DNA from: Bdellovibrio sp. ZAP7
GTDB taxonomy: Bacteria > Bdellovibrionota > Bdellovibrionia > Bdellovibrionales > Bdellovibrionaceae
NCBI RefSeq assembly: GCF_006874645.1
Contig: NZ_CP030082.1
Location: forward strand, 1,178,001 to 1,242,000
Length of the DNA: 64,000 nt
Direction: 5' to 3'
Shown: in pieces, positions 43,557 through 51,804 of the stretch
Numbering within the stretch: the stretch's first letter is position 1
How the letters are laid out: each line of letters begins with the position of its first letter
Made by a program: the position numbers and the translations under genes
The notes under the pieces: model-generated
Databases searched by the model: none
What the model was told of the DNA's origin: nothing
What the model saw: only the letters and a program-made list of their open reading frames with translations

Positions 43557-43937
43557 ATGAAAGCATTGACGGCGTTGATTCTTACAAGTTTCCTGGTTCT
43601 TCCCGCGTTTGCGAAAAAAACGATTTGGGTGACTGGCACTGGCAGTGCTTCTGGTTCTTGCAAAGGCGGAGATTCTTTCTGCCCACGTAATCTTCAGTCT
43701 CGCGCTGAAACCACCGCGAAAAACAATGCAAGTTCAACTTGCACTATCAAGGGTGGCGTCTCGATGGGAATTCCATCTTGTTCATCCCATTGCTCGCCAG
43801 GATATATTTCCCCGGGCAATAGCGCTTGGGTAAGCTGCAATGCCAGCTGCCGTGTAAGCTGCCGCGTGGATGACAACGTTCCTGGATTTGGTTTGCAACC
43901 AAATGGTTTCTTCGAAGGCACTGACGAAGAAATTTAA
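43557..43937 (+). CDS. Small exported protein with eight cysteines
   Basis: 126 residues, signal peptide ending in PAFAKKT. The mature 108 residues contain eight Cys (GSCK, SFCP, STCT, PSCSSHC, VSCN, ASC, VSC), four possible disulfides, with Ser, Gly and Asn between them and a run SCNASCRVSCRV. GAGGAG lies seven bases before the ATG; the longer reading from 43533 lacks a signal peptide at its start. A compact disulfide-rich extracellular protein such as an inhibitor, toxin or coat component is possible, but nothing identifies it. Confidence 0.75.
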   Translation: MKALTALILTSFLVLPAFAKKTIWVTGTGSASGSCKGGDSFCPRNLQSRAETTAKNNASSTCTIKGGVSMGIPSCSSHCSPGYISPGNSAWVSCNASCRVSCRVDDNVPGFGLQPNGFFEGTDEEI

Positions 43938-43954
43938 TAAAATTAGATTTCGAT

Positions 43955-43980
43955 AAAGCGACCCACCCGGGTCGCTTTTA
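43955..43980 (+). terminator. Intrinsic terminator after the Cys-rich protein gene
   Basis: AAAGCGACCC, ACCC loop, GGGTCGCTTT and TTA. The stem is 10 bp without mismatch. Confidence 0.85.
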
Positions 43981-44095
43981 GTTTCATCTCAGACCGATCG
44001 CTCGGGGAACGCTAATTCTATGCATTGATATACGACTAGTGGCTTAAAACCATTTCATACTTGATCGGCTTGATTATGGTTGCTACTTGTAGGCA

Positions 44096-44476
44096 ATGGA
44101 TTTTATTGGTCACATATCATTTTCTGTCTCAGATTTTCAAAAATCTCTAGCGTTTTACGATGCAGTACTGGGCGAGCTTGGACATCAACGAATGTATACC
44201 GCTGCTTCAGGGGCAGGTTGGGGTAGATCTGTAGGAAGAGAGTTTTTCGAGATCAAAAAACGCGTTGAAAAGGCAAGCGCACCGAGTGAAGGTTTTCATT
44301 TGGCTTTTCATGCTAACAAAAAAGAGGAAGTTCATCGATTTTATGAACAGGCTCTGAAGCATGGAGGCCGAGACAATGGAGCTCCTGGGCCTCGCCCTGA
44401 TTACGGAACAGACTACTACGCAGCTTTTGTCATTGATCCTGATGGCTATGAGCTTGAAGTAAAATTATTCGTGTAG
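44096..44476 (+). CDS. VOC-family (glyoxalase-fold) protein
   Basis: 126 residues with the paired beta-alpha-beta layout of the VOC fold: HISFSVSDFQKSLAFYDAVLGELG at the start (metal His at about 6) and YYAAFVIDPDGYELEVKLFV at the end (metal Glu in the YELE motif). Members bind a metal and act on small molecules, for example in antibiotic or electrophile resistance. The substrate is unknown. First gene of the accessory block; a terminator copy shared with the tailspike-like gene follows it. Confidence 0.85.
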   Translation: MDFIGHISFSVSDFQKSLAFYDAVLGELGHQRMYTAASGAGWGRSVGREFFEIKKRVEKASAPSEGFHLAFHANKKEEVHRFYEQALKHGGRDNGAPGPRPDYGTDYYAAFVIDPDGYELEVKLFV

Positions 44477-44490
44477 ACTGACTAAACCTA

Positions 44491-44545
44491 TTGTTTCTAA
44501 TCAAAAGCCTGTCCCTAAAAAGACGGGCTTTGTCGCGTTTAGAGG
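44491..44545 (+). repeat. Terminator-containing repeat, copy A
   Basis: A 55-base element with TTGTTTCTAATC, a hairpin (AAGCCTGTC/GACGGGCTT) and the tail GCGTTTAGAGG. It matches copy B at 46670-46722 apart from a few changes, including sequence after the hairpin that a terminator would not need. Confidence 0.7.
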
Positions 44546-44831
44546 CCGTCCTATGGCGATAAGCCACGTACGAAATTGATTCATGCCAGACCTGTAAAAT
44601 GAAATAGTGTCCTCTGAAATAAGCGGCGGAAAAATTTGGATTCAGCTGTGAGGAGCGGTTTTAATCGTCGTCATTTAGTTTTACAAAAAAATTCAGTTTC
44701 TGCTCTCGTTTGCTCCAGGAGATTACGCCGAGCTCCTATTGCGCTTTGGTGACCACAGCCGGATCCTATTCACTCGTGATTAGGAACTCTGGGGCTGATC
44801 TCTGCAGTCTCAATTAACGTAAGGATGATTC
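44546..44831. other. Non-coding stretch before the tailspike-like gene
   Basis: About 285 bases without a gene. Possible stems AGGAG/CTCCT near 44717-44740 and CCTA/TAGG near 44767-44785 may belong to the leader of the next gene. Nothing else recognisable. Confidence 0.4.
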
Positions 44832-46664
44832 ATGCAAAGAAGACAAGTCTTGCAATCCGTTGGCAGCTCTTTGGTTACTGCTCTATCACTTGCTACTATT
44901 TCCAGAACTGCTGAGGCAGCAGTTTTGCCACCAAGTTTGGCTCAAGGAGACATCGGGTCCGTAGCAGAGCTGCGCACTACAAAACCCTCAGCTAATGGCG
45001 CTAAGATGACAGTAAGAAGCTATCATTCGGGGCTTAACGTTGGTGGTGGCGACTTTATCGGTTATTTATCAAGTGGAACAGATGATGGCGGGACTGTCTT
45101 TGCTGGCAGTGGCTTTTATTGGCGTCGTGTGATCAATGATCCCAACAATCTGACGGTGTTTGATTTTGGTGCAAAGGCCGACGGTAAAACTGATGCATTA
45201 CCGGCAGTCAGAGCGATGTTTGATTGGTCAAAAGCTAACTATCCCACACTTGGCATTCAGTTTCCTGCGGGCACGTTTTTTATGTCAGGTTTTAATTTTG
45301 GAGCAGCAGAAATACCATTCTTCCGTATGGCGGGAGCGAACGTAAATTTCGGTTATTTCGCGGGGACGACGTTGCTTTCGGATGGAGCTACGAGTTCTTT
45401 GATTAAAGTAAATGCGCGCAGGGTAGAGCTTTCAAATCTGGTCTTCAAGGGACAGGCTGATACAAAACCAAATTACCAAGGGTTCTTTGATAATATTTGT
45501 ACTGGTGGACAGTTTTTCCGAGGCTCCTGTTTGCGCTTTGATAAAGTAGGGGGCGCTTCTATAAGTCTTTTGGATACTCTAGATTGCAAAATTGACCAAT
45601 TTTACGCAAGTGCCTGTCAAAATGATGTGATCAGAGCCCGTTGGTCAGGGCGAGCAGCTGGAAATTGGGATCACAGCACTGCGATTGAACTTTCCAATTT
45701 CAATTTGCAAAACTGTAAAAGCGGCAAGGTTTTAAACTTGCCACGCTGTACTCAGTCGCTAATTTATAATGGGTGGATCGAGCACTGTACTAATCCAGGA
45801 GATATCTCCAACGGACAATGGATTCTTGATGCATTCAGTATTGAAGACTGTGAGAACCCGTTGAATGCGCGTTGGTCGCGCTTGAATTCGCGTCAGATTA
45901 ATTTGCAATCTGGAAGCAGTATTGACAATTCCATGCAAGGCACTGACCCTAGCCGCTGGTTGAGTGCTTGGGAGATGGGTTCATCAAGAGTTGAGTCCTT
46001 TGGTGCCGCTTTCGACGGAAGTCTGAAATATAATTTCCTTACTTCACGTTTTAGACTTAGCAACGATACTGGTCAGGCGACTTGGTTTCAGTTGGGAAAT
46101 TTCTTTACGCCTAACATGGGAGATAGTTGGGAAATTGAATTATTTGGTCAAACACAGTACGGCAACGGTAGTGACACTCAGGTACTAATGAATCCGGTTA
46201 ATGGGAAAACCACTGGCGGGCGCGCTGTCATTCACATGCAACACAAAACGGATAAGTTGGCAGAGGCGAGTTGGTCAGCAGAAGGAAATTCTCCGGTGCA
46301 GGAAGTGCGAATTGTGCAACGATCTGCTACAGATACTAGAGTATTCGTGAAGATTGCGAACTGGACGCCAATTGTTATGGTGTTAATGAAGACTAACGGT
46401 AAGGATCGCTTTATGGCTGGGCAATGCATACGCTTTGACGCCGTCATGACAGCTGAAACTCCTCCGAGTAACAGTCTAGTAGCTCCTCAGCGCTTTAGTT
46501 TGCACAATGGAAAAGCCGGAATCGGTGGCAACGAGCAGGGTGATTTGTTGATGGCGTCGCGAGTTCTAACTGCTTCGCAGGTCGACACAAGCAAAGCCAA
46601 AGGCTATTTGTCTGTGGTGATCAATGGTGAACAAGTCGCCATTCCTTATTTTGATGTGAAGTAA
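44832..46664 (+). CDS. Tat-exported tailspike-like beta-helix protein
   Basis: 610 residues. The N-terminus has a twin-arginine signal (QRRQVLQS, then a hydrophobic stretch and ISRTAEAA). The next 70 residues (SVAELRTTKPSANGAKMTVRSYHSG, GTDDGGTVFAGSGFYWRR) match the head-binding-like module found in phage tailspikes and bacterial capsule-degrading proteins, followed by TVFDFGAKADGKTDALPAVRAMF, the usual opening of a pectate-lyase-like beta-helix. The middle has many short Asn-rich turns, as in such helices, and the C-terminus a beta-sandwich-like tail. The likely role is depolymerising or binding a surface polysaccharide. Flanked by two copies of a repeat. Codon use is less biased than in neighbouring housekeeping genes. 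Confidence 0.75.
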   Translation: MQRRQVLQSVGSSLVTALSLATISRTAEAAVLPPSLAQGDIGSVAELRTTKPSANGAKMTVRSYHSGLNVGGGDFIGYLSSGTDDGGTVFAGSGFYWRRVINDPNNLTVFDFGAKADGKTDALPAVRAMFDWSKANYPTLGIQFPAGTFFMSGFNFGAAEIPFFRMAGANVNFGYFAGTTLLSDGATSSLIKVNARRVELSNLVFKGQADTKPNYQGFFDNICTGGQFFRGSCLRFDKVGGASISLLDTLDCKIDQFYASACQNDVIRARWSGRAAGNWDHSTAIELSNFNLQNCKSGKVLNLPRCTQSLIYNGWIEHCTNPGDISNGQWILDAFSIEDCENPLNARWSRLNSRQINLQSGSSIDNSMQGTDPSRWLSAWEMGSSRVESFGAAFDGSLKYNFLTSRFRLSNDTGQATWFQLGNFFTPNMGDSWEIELFGQTQYGNGSDTQVLMNPVNGKTTGGRAVIHMQHKTDKLAEASWSAEGNSPVQEVRIVQRSATDTRVFVKIANWTPIVMVLMKTNGKDRFMAGQCIRFDAVMTAETPPSNSLVAPQRFSLHNGKAGIGGNEQGDLLMASRVLTASQVDTSKAKGYLSVVINGEQVAIPYFDVK

Positions 46665-46669
46665 AATTC

Positions 46670-46722
46670 TTGTTTCTAATCCAGAGCCCGTCCTAAAAAG
46701 ACGGGCTTGTTGCGTTTAGAGG
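46670..46722 (+). repeat. Terminator-containing repeat, copy B
   Basis: Same element as 44491-44545, with hairpin AGCCCGTC/GACGGGCT (46685-46707) that is a perfect 8-bp stem. It follows the tailspike-like gene. Confidence 0.7.
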
Positions 46723-46827
46723 TTGGATGGAATGAATAGATTCAATATGCCTGTGCGTTTTAAGCCATGAGTTGGCTTAAAAGCATTTACTAAGTGACCT
46801 GTCAGAGATTCGTAGCTATAAGAAACT

Positions 46828-47388
46828 ATGGTTGAATTGAAACCAACGGAATTGAAAGGATACAGAATCCAACTTCGCTCCTTAAAAAAAGGGGATGCAG
46901 TTCCGTTGTTCCATCACTATTTTGGCTCCACATCGTCCTCTAAATTCCTCGCACGCCAACCTTATAAGTCCATTGAACAGGTGGACGATTTTCTAAATCA
47001 GTGGACGCAAAACGCTTGGAGTTCGGCTGGGAGTCCGTTTGCATGGGTCATTGCAGATATTGTTGCGTCGGAACCCATCGGCATCTTTCTGGTATTCCCG
47101 AAAATGCAAGAAGTTGAAATTCACTATGGAATCTCAGAAATGCACGCGGGTCACGGATACGCATCTGAAGCTTGTGATCTAGCTACAACTTGGCTGCTTG
47201 ATCAGAAAGGAATTGAACTTGTTCAGACTGCTGTTGACGTCGAACATTTTGCGACGCAAAGGGTTCTAGAAAAATCAGGATTTCAGAAAAAAGAAATTCT
47301 AAAGAATCGACTGGTACTACCGGCTTTTGGACCAGAATCTCGCGATGCAATTTTATATCAAAAAAATAAGTTAGCTTTGGCCAAGTAA
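46828..47388 (+). CDS. GNAT-family N-acetyltransferase (RimJ/RimL-like)
   Basis: 186 residues. The RimJ/L layout is visible: LKGYRIQLRSLKKGDAVPLFHHY at the start, then EIHYGISEMHAGHGYASEACDLATTWLLD carrying the acetyl-CoA loop, and VDVEHFATQRVLEKSGFQKK. It would acetylate a protein N-terminus or small amine using acetyl-CoA. The substrate is unknown. Upstream, GGCTTAAAA-CATTT about 54 bases before the ATG is nearly the same as upstream of the VOC gene (55 bases), suggesting a shared promoter element. Confidence 0.85.
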   Translation: MVELKPTELKGYRIQLRSLKKGDAVPLFHHYFGSTSSSKFLARQPYKSIEQVDDFLNQWTQNAWSSAGSPFAWVIADIVASEPIGIFLVFPKMQEVEIHYGISEMHAGHGYASEACDLATTWLLDQKGIELVQTAVDVEHFATQRVLEKSGFQKKEILKNRLVLPAFGPESRDAILYQKNKLALAK

Positions 47389-47404
47389 TCCTTATTTTCC
47401 ATTC

Positions 47405-47432
47405 AAAGCCTGATCAGAAATGATCAGGCTTT
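47405..47432. terminator. 12-bp perfect hairpin with GAAA loop
   Basis: AAAGCCTGATCA, GAAA, TGATCAGGCTTT between the convergent GNAT and DTW genes, overlapping the end of the latter. Usable from both strands. Confidence 0.85.
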
Positions 47433-48028
47433 ATGCCGCGGCCTTGAAGCGTGCCTTCAAGTTTTACGCGGTAAAGTTTCATCAAAGGTTCTTTGGCAGC
47501 TTCGCCTTCGATAATTCCGATAGCTTCCGCAATGGCTTGCAAAGTCGCCATACCTTCCGGAGTGTTTTCTGCGCGCATGTGTACTGGTGACTGGTTTGGT
47601 GTTTTGATCATCACTCGCGGGACATCTTTTAACTCATGATGACGATAGTGAACTTTACTGGCCTGGCGCCAGTTTCCATCCGGAACAATCAATTGAATGG
47701 GGCGGGGATCTTCGGCGACAAACTCTGCCGTCAATTCCCTGGCATCATCTGAAGGATAAAACATGACGGTGCGATACTCCGGCGTCAGCAAATCACTCAA
47801 GTCCAAAGCATTTTGATCGGCTCCGCGAATGCGCATTTCGCTGTTCACCAAGGCTTCAATCGCCAGTCTGCCGGTGTTGGTTGTGCGTTTGAGCTCTTTG
47901 GCATGTACGACCAGGCAAAGGCGGGTTTTTAGGTCTAATTTAGGAATGAACGCACAGACACAGCGGCTTTTGTTTAAAAAGCAGACGGGGCAAGGGTCTT
48001 TGGTCTTTCTTTTACGTTCTAGAGTCAT
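47414..48028 (-). CDS. DTW-domain protein, probable tRNA-uridine aminocarboxypropyltransferase
   Basis: 204 residues. The N-terminal cysteine cluster CPVCFLNKSRCVC and the family block VPDGNWRQASKVHYRH (a variant of the DxTW motif) place it in the TapT/YfiP family, which makes acp3U in tRNA from SAM. The C-terminal part has the family segment THxAENTPEGMATLQAIAEAIGIIEG-like. The ATG at 48028 has no Shine-Dalgarno motif but lies right at the predicted transcription start, so it may be translated from a leaderless message. It is divergent from hutU and convergent with the GNAT gene. Confidence 0.85.
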   Translation of the reverse strand: MTLERKRKTKDPCPVCFLNKSRCVCAFIPKLDLKTRLCLVVHAKELKRTTNTGRLAIEALVNSEMRIRGADQNALDLSDLLTPEYRTVMFYPSDDARELTAEFVAEDPRPIQLIVPDGNWRQASKVHYRHHELKDVPRVMIKTPNQSPVHMRAENTPEGMATLQAIAEAIGIIEGEAAKEPLMKLYRVKLEGTLQGRGIKPDHF

Positions 48029-48035
48029 CGGGCCC

Positions 48036-48064
48036 ACTATTGATGCAGAGCGCTTAATTGTCAA
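48036..48064 (-). promoter_or_regulatory. Promoter of the DTW gene, likely leaderless
   Basis: TTGACA (48064-48059), 17-base spacer, AATAGT (48041-48036). Transcription would begin near 48029, one base from the ATG. Confidence 0.55.
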
Positions 48065-48115
48065 TACCAGCGACCTTTGTTAGGTTCTAGCTCTTCAGAT
48101 TTCAAAGGAGAGCAC

Positions 48116-49762
48116 ATGTCTCGCGTCGTTAAGGCCCCAACGGGTAACAAGATGGTTTGTAAAGGCTGGTTGCAAGAAGCCGCTTACCGCATGATCCAAA
48201 ACAATTTGGATCCAAGCATCGCTGAACATCCAGAAAACTTGGTTGTTTATGGTGGTATCGGTAAAGCTGCTCGTAACTGGGAATGCTTCGATAAAATTCT
48301 GGAAGCACTTAAAGAACTGGAAAACGACGAAACTCTTTTGGTTCAATCTGGAAAACCCATCGGTATCTTGAAAACTCACGAAGACGCTCCAAGAGTTTTG
48401 CTTGCGAACTCGAACCTTGTTCCTAAGTGGGCTACTTGGGAAGTCTTCAACGAACTGGATAAAAAAGGTTTGATGATGTACGGCCAGATGACGGCGGGTT
48501 CATGGATCTATATCGGAACTCAAGGGATCATCCAAGGAACTTACGAATCCTTCGTTGAAGCTGGTCGCCAGTACTTCAATGGCGATTTGAAAGGCCGTGT
48601 GATCCTGACTGCTGGTTTGGGCGGTATGGGTGGAGCACAACCTCTTGCAGGAGTGTTTGCTGGCGCTTGCGTGCTTGCGGTTGAAATCGATCCAACTCGT
48701 ATTCAAAAACGTCTTGAAACAAAATACATCGACGAAGTTGCGACAGATATCGACGATGCGATTGCTCGTATCAAAAAATACACCGCAGCGGGTGAAGCTA
48801 AATCCGTAGCTCTTCTTGGTAACATGGCGACAGTCATTCACCAATTGATCGACAAAGGTTTCACACCGGATCTTTTGACAGACCAAACATCTGCGCATGA
48901 TCCGTTGGTGGGTTATATCCCTGAAGGTTACACTGTCGAGACAGCAAAAACTTTCCGTGAAAAAGATCAAACGGCTTACTTGAAAGCAGCTTACGATTCC
49001 ATGGCGAAACATGTTCGCGGTATGCTTGCGATGAAAGACAAGGGAGCTGTTACTTTCGATTACGGAAATAACTTACGTGCCCGTGCTCAAGAAGCGGGTG
49101 TTGAAAATGCATTTGATTACCCAGGATTCGTTCCTGCTTTCATCCGTCCATTGTTCTGCAAAGGCTCGGGTCCATTCCGTTGGGTTGCACTTTCTGGTGA
49201 TCCAGCTGATATCAAAGTGACTGACGATGCGATGAGAAAGCTATTCCCACACAAAAAAGATCTTCTTCGTTGGTTGGATATGGCTGAAGAGCGTATTGCG
49301 TTCCAAGGCCTTCCGGCGCGTATCTGCTGGCTTGAATACGGCGAGCGTGCGAAAGCGGGCGCGATGTTGAATCAGCTTGTGGCAGAGGGCAAAGTGAAAG
49401 CCCCGATCGTTATCGGTCGTGATCACTTGGATTGCGGTTCTGTGGCTTCACCAAATCGTGAAACAGAAGCGATGAAAGACGGTTCCGATGCAGTCAGTGA
49501 CTGGGCATTGCTAAACGCCATGGTGAACACAGCTTGCGGAGCTACGTGGGTGAGCTTGCATCATGGTGGTGGTGTAGGCATGGGTTACAGCCAACATGCG
49601 GGCCAAGTTATCGTGGCAGACGGCACTGAAAAAGCCGCTCGCAGACTTGAGCGTGTATTAACTGCGGATCCAGCAATGGGTGTCTTCAGACATTTGGATG
49701 CTGGTTATGATCTTGCAAAACAAACTGCAAAAGAGCGCGGCGTAAATAGCTGCTGGTTGTAG
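48116..49762 (+). CDS. hutU: Urocanate hydratase
   Basis: Second step of histidine degradation: adds water to urocanate to give imidazolonepropionate, with NAD+ as cofactor. Family motifs include [53 protein letters not shown] (NAD-binding region), [19 protein letters not shown] and [19 protein letters not shown]. The length of 548 fits the usual 550. The ATG at 48116 has GGAG seven bases upstream; an upstream reading from 48077 has no such site. hutI and hutG are not in the window. Followed by a strong terminator. Confidence 0.97.
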   Translation: MSRVVKAPTGNKMVCKGWLQEAAYRMIQNNLDPSIAEHPENLVVYGGIGKAARNWECFDKILEALKELENDETLLVQSGKPIGILKTHEDAPRVLLANSNLVPKWATWEVFNELDKKGLMMYGQMTAGSWIYIGTQGIIQGTYESFVEAGRQYFNGDLKGRVILTAGLGGMGGAQPLAGVFAGACVLAVEIDPTRIQKRLETKYIDEVATDIDDAIARIKKYTAAGEAKSVALLGNMATVIHQLIDKGFTPDLLTDQTSAHDPLVGYIPEGYTVETAKTFREKDQTAYLKAAYDSMAKHVRGMLAMKDKGAVTFDYGNNLRARAQEAGVENAFDYPGFVPAFIRPLFCKGSGPFRWVALSGDPADIKVTDDAMRKLFPHKKDLLRWLDMAEERIAFQGLPARICWLEYGERAKAGAMLNQLVAEGKVKAPIVIGRDHLDCGSVASPNRETEAMKDGSDAVSDWALLNAMVNTACGATWVSLHHGGGVGMGYSQHAGQVIVADGTEKAARRLERVLTADPAMGVFRHLDAGYDLAKQTAKERGVNSCWL

Positions 49763-49808
49763 TCTCAACGCGGTTACATAATTCTACCAAAAAGACTGTT
49801 ACTTAACT

Positions 49809-49839
49809 GGCCGAAGTGAAAAACACTTCGGCCTTTTTT
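49809..49839 (+). terminator. Intrinsic terminator after hutU
   Basis: GGCCGAAGTG, AAAAA, CACTTCGGCC and six T residues: 10-bp perfect stem. Confidence 0.93.
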
Positions 49840-49972
49840 CTCACATTAACGCTGTCTCTGCTTGATAATTTCACTCTCAGCCGAGGGCTGCTTATTCTCA
49901 GCTAATTCTTGTTTGCATTCTTGTGCCATCAGTCAGACCATTAAGTGATGGTTTAAAAAACTGGAGGTCTTC

Positions 49973-50968
49973 ATGATGTCTCACAAGATTGTTTTCACCA
50001 CGCTTTTAGCTTCACTTTCATTAGCTCCCTTAAGTTTCGCAAATGCTCAAGCCAAAGGCGCACCTGATGTGGTGCGAGTGGGAAATTTGAAATTTGCGCA
50101 CTATGGTGCCATCAGTTACATGTCGGAATACTGCGGTAAATATAATTTGAAAGTTCAAGAGCGCGTGTTTGCAAAAGGTATCGATATCATGCCAGCGATT
50201 ATCGCTGGAGAAATCGATGTTGCGGCTAGTGCAGCTGATGCTGCCATCGCGGGTCGTGCTAGCAAAGTTCCTATTTACGCGATTGCAGGATTCGCTGAGG
50301 GTGGCGCTCGTATCGTTGCGGGTAAAGATTCCAAGATCACCTCTGTCAAAGATTTCAAAGGTAAAAAAGTCGGTGTGGCCCGCGGGGGAGCGCAAGAATT
50401 ATTGCTTTTGGCAGAGCTTGCGAAAAACAATCTGACTTGGTCCGATAAACCAGGCAAAGACGTGACGATTGTCTACATGGCCTTTGCCGATTTGAATCAG
50501 GCATTGGCTGCGAAACAAATCGATGCCATGGCGCAAAGTGAGCCGCAGTCTTCCCAAGCCATCAACAAAGGCTGGGGAACTGAATTGTTGAAACCCTACG
50601 ATACAGAAATGGGTAAACCAATTCGTACGCTGGTCATGACCGAAAAAATGTATAACGAGAAAAAGCCGGTCGCTGAAAGATTTGTAAAATGCTTTGTCGA
50701 AGTGACTCAGCTTTTCATGGATAAACCAGAGATCGCTGAAAAATTCGTTGTCGAAAAAATGTTTAAAGGTCAGATCACAAATCAGGATTTTAAAGATGCT
50801 ATCGGCAACTCTCCCTATGTGTATCACTTAACTGCAGAGCACATTCAAATCACGACAGACTTTATGCAAAAATTCGGTGTGGGTCGTATGCAAAATCCCC
50901 CGAAAGCAACGGACTGGGTGAAGCTTGATTTGTTGGAAGATGCGAAAAAATCTTTGGGTGTGAAATAG
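49973..50968 (+). CDS. Substrate-binding protein of a nitrate/sulfonate-type ABC importer (SsuA/NMT1-like)
   Basis: 331 residues with a signal peptide ending in LSFANAQAKG. The family pattern is VVRVGNLKFAHYGAISYMSEYCGKYNLKVQERVF, then GIDIMPAIIAGEIDVAASAADAAIAG (ligand pocket), DFKGKKVGVARGGAQELLLLAELAK and KQIDAMAQSEPQSSQAINKG. Ligands in this family include sulfonates, nitrate, taurine and pyrimidine precursors; the sequence does not decide. GGAGG lies five or eight bases before the two possible ATG codons at 49973 and 49976. Followed directly by the permease and ATPase genes. Confidence 0.9.
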   Translation: MMSHKIVFTTLLASLSLAPLSFANAQAKGAPDVVRVGNLKFAHYGAISYMSEYCGKYNLKVQERVFAKGIDIMPAIIAGEIDVAASAADAAIAGRASKVPIYAIAGFAEGGARIVAGKDSKITSVKDFKGKKVGVARGGAQELLLLAELAKNNLTWSDKPGKDVTIVYMAFADLNQALAAKQIDAMAQSEPQSSQAINKGWGTELLKPYDTEMGKPIRTLVMTEKMYNEKKPVAERFVKCFVEVTQLFMDKPEIAEKFVVEKMFKGQITNQDFKDAIGNSPYVYHLTAEHIQITTDFMQKFGVGRMQNPPKATDWVKLDLLEDAKKSLGVK

Positions 50969-50976
50969 GGGCGTTG

Positions 50977-51804
50977 ATGGCTAAGGCTAAAATAGATTTC
51001 CTATCGCGTATCAAAGGGATTTGGGTGCCAATACTTGCCATCGCCATTTGGGAGCTGGTGGTCCGTATTGGGTGGGTGAACCCGCAAGTTCTTCCGGCCC
51101 CCTCGGCGGTGATCGTTCGTTGGTACCAATACCTGATGCCCCAAGAAGCCTATGATCCTGCTTCAGGAGTTTCCAGATTTTCCTGGATGTTTTCTGGCGA
51201 ACTGGTTCACGATTTGTGGGCCAGCTTTTATCGTGTGATCCTGGGATGTGTGATTGGCGGAGTTTTAGCGTTGCCACTGGGTCTATTGATGGGAGCAAGC
51301 CAAAAGGTTTACGATTACTTTAATCCTTTGGTTCAAGTGCTTCGTCCTATTCCCCCGATTGCCTACATTCCGCTTGCGATCTTGTGGTTCGGTTTGGGAA
51401 ATCCTCCGGCAGTATTCCTGATTGCTTTGGGAGCTTTCTTTCCGATTCTAATGAACACCATCGTGGGAGTGCGCGCCGTGGATTCTATCTATATCCGTGC
51501 AGCTCGTAACTTAGGTGCGGGATCTTTTTTAATGTTTAGAAAAGTCATCGTACCTGCAGCCATGCCGTACATTCTAAGTGGCATACGTATCGGTATCGGA
51601 ACGGGATTTATCTGTATGATCGTTGCAGAAATGATCGCTGTAAACTCCGGTCTTGGTTACCGCATTCTGGAAGCTCGTGAATATTTCTGGTCTGATAAAA
51701 TTATTGCAGGGATGTTCTCGATCGGTTTGTTGGGGCTTGCGATCGATACGGTGGTGGATAAATTGAACAACTACTTGCTCCGTTGGCACCGAGGTCTTGA
51801 ATAA
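50977..51804 (+). CDS. ABC importer permease (SsuC/TauC-like)
   Basis: 275 residues with about six membrane helices. Features are GVPILAIAIWELVVRIGWVNP-like N-terminal helix, the long cytoplasmic coupling loop with AARNLGAGSFLMFRKVIVPAAMPYILSGIRIGIGTGF (the EAA motif), and the C-terminal helix before LLRWHRGLE. AGGGG lies five bases before the ATG at 50977, overlapping the stop of the binding-protein gene. The stop shares one base with the ATPase start (TAATG). Confidence 0.93.
   Translation: MAKAKIDFLSRIKGIWVPILAIAIWELVVRIGWVNPQVLPAPSAVIVRWYQYLMPQEAYDPASGVSRFSWMFSGELVHDLWASFYRVILGCVIGGVLALPLGLLMGASQKVYDYFNPLVQVLRPIPPIAYIPLAILWFGLGNPPAVFLIALGAFFPILMNTIVGVRAVDSIYIRAARNLGAGSFLMFRKVIVPAAMPYILSGIRIGIGTGFICMIVAEMIAVNSGLGYRILEAREYFWSDKIIAGMFSIGLLGLAIDTVVDKLNNYLLRWHRGLE

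Noticed and set aside
44832-46664. Prophage remnant
   Set aside because: Only the tailspike-like gene is phage-like; it has its own Tat signal and no capsid, tail or integrase genes are near.
44477-47400. Integron cassette array (VOC and GNAT genes with similar flanks)
   Set aside because: No attC core pairs (RYYYAAC/GTTRRRY) and no integrase; the shared part is a terminator-containing repeat.
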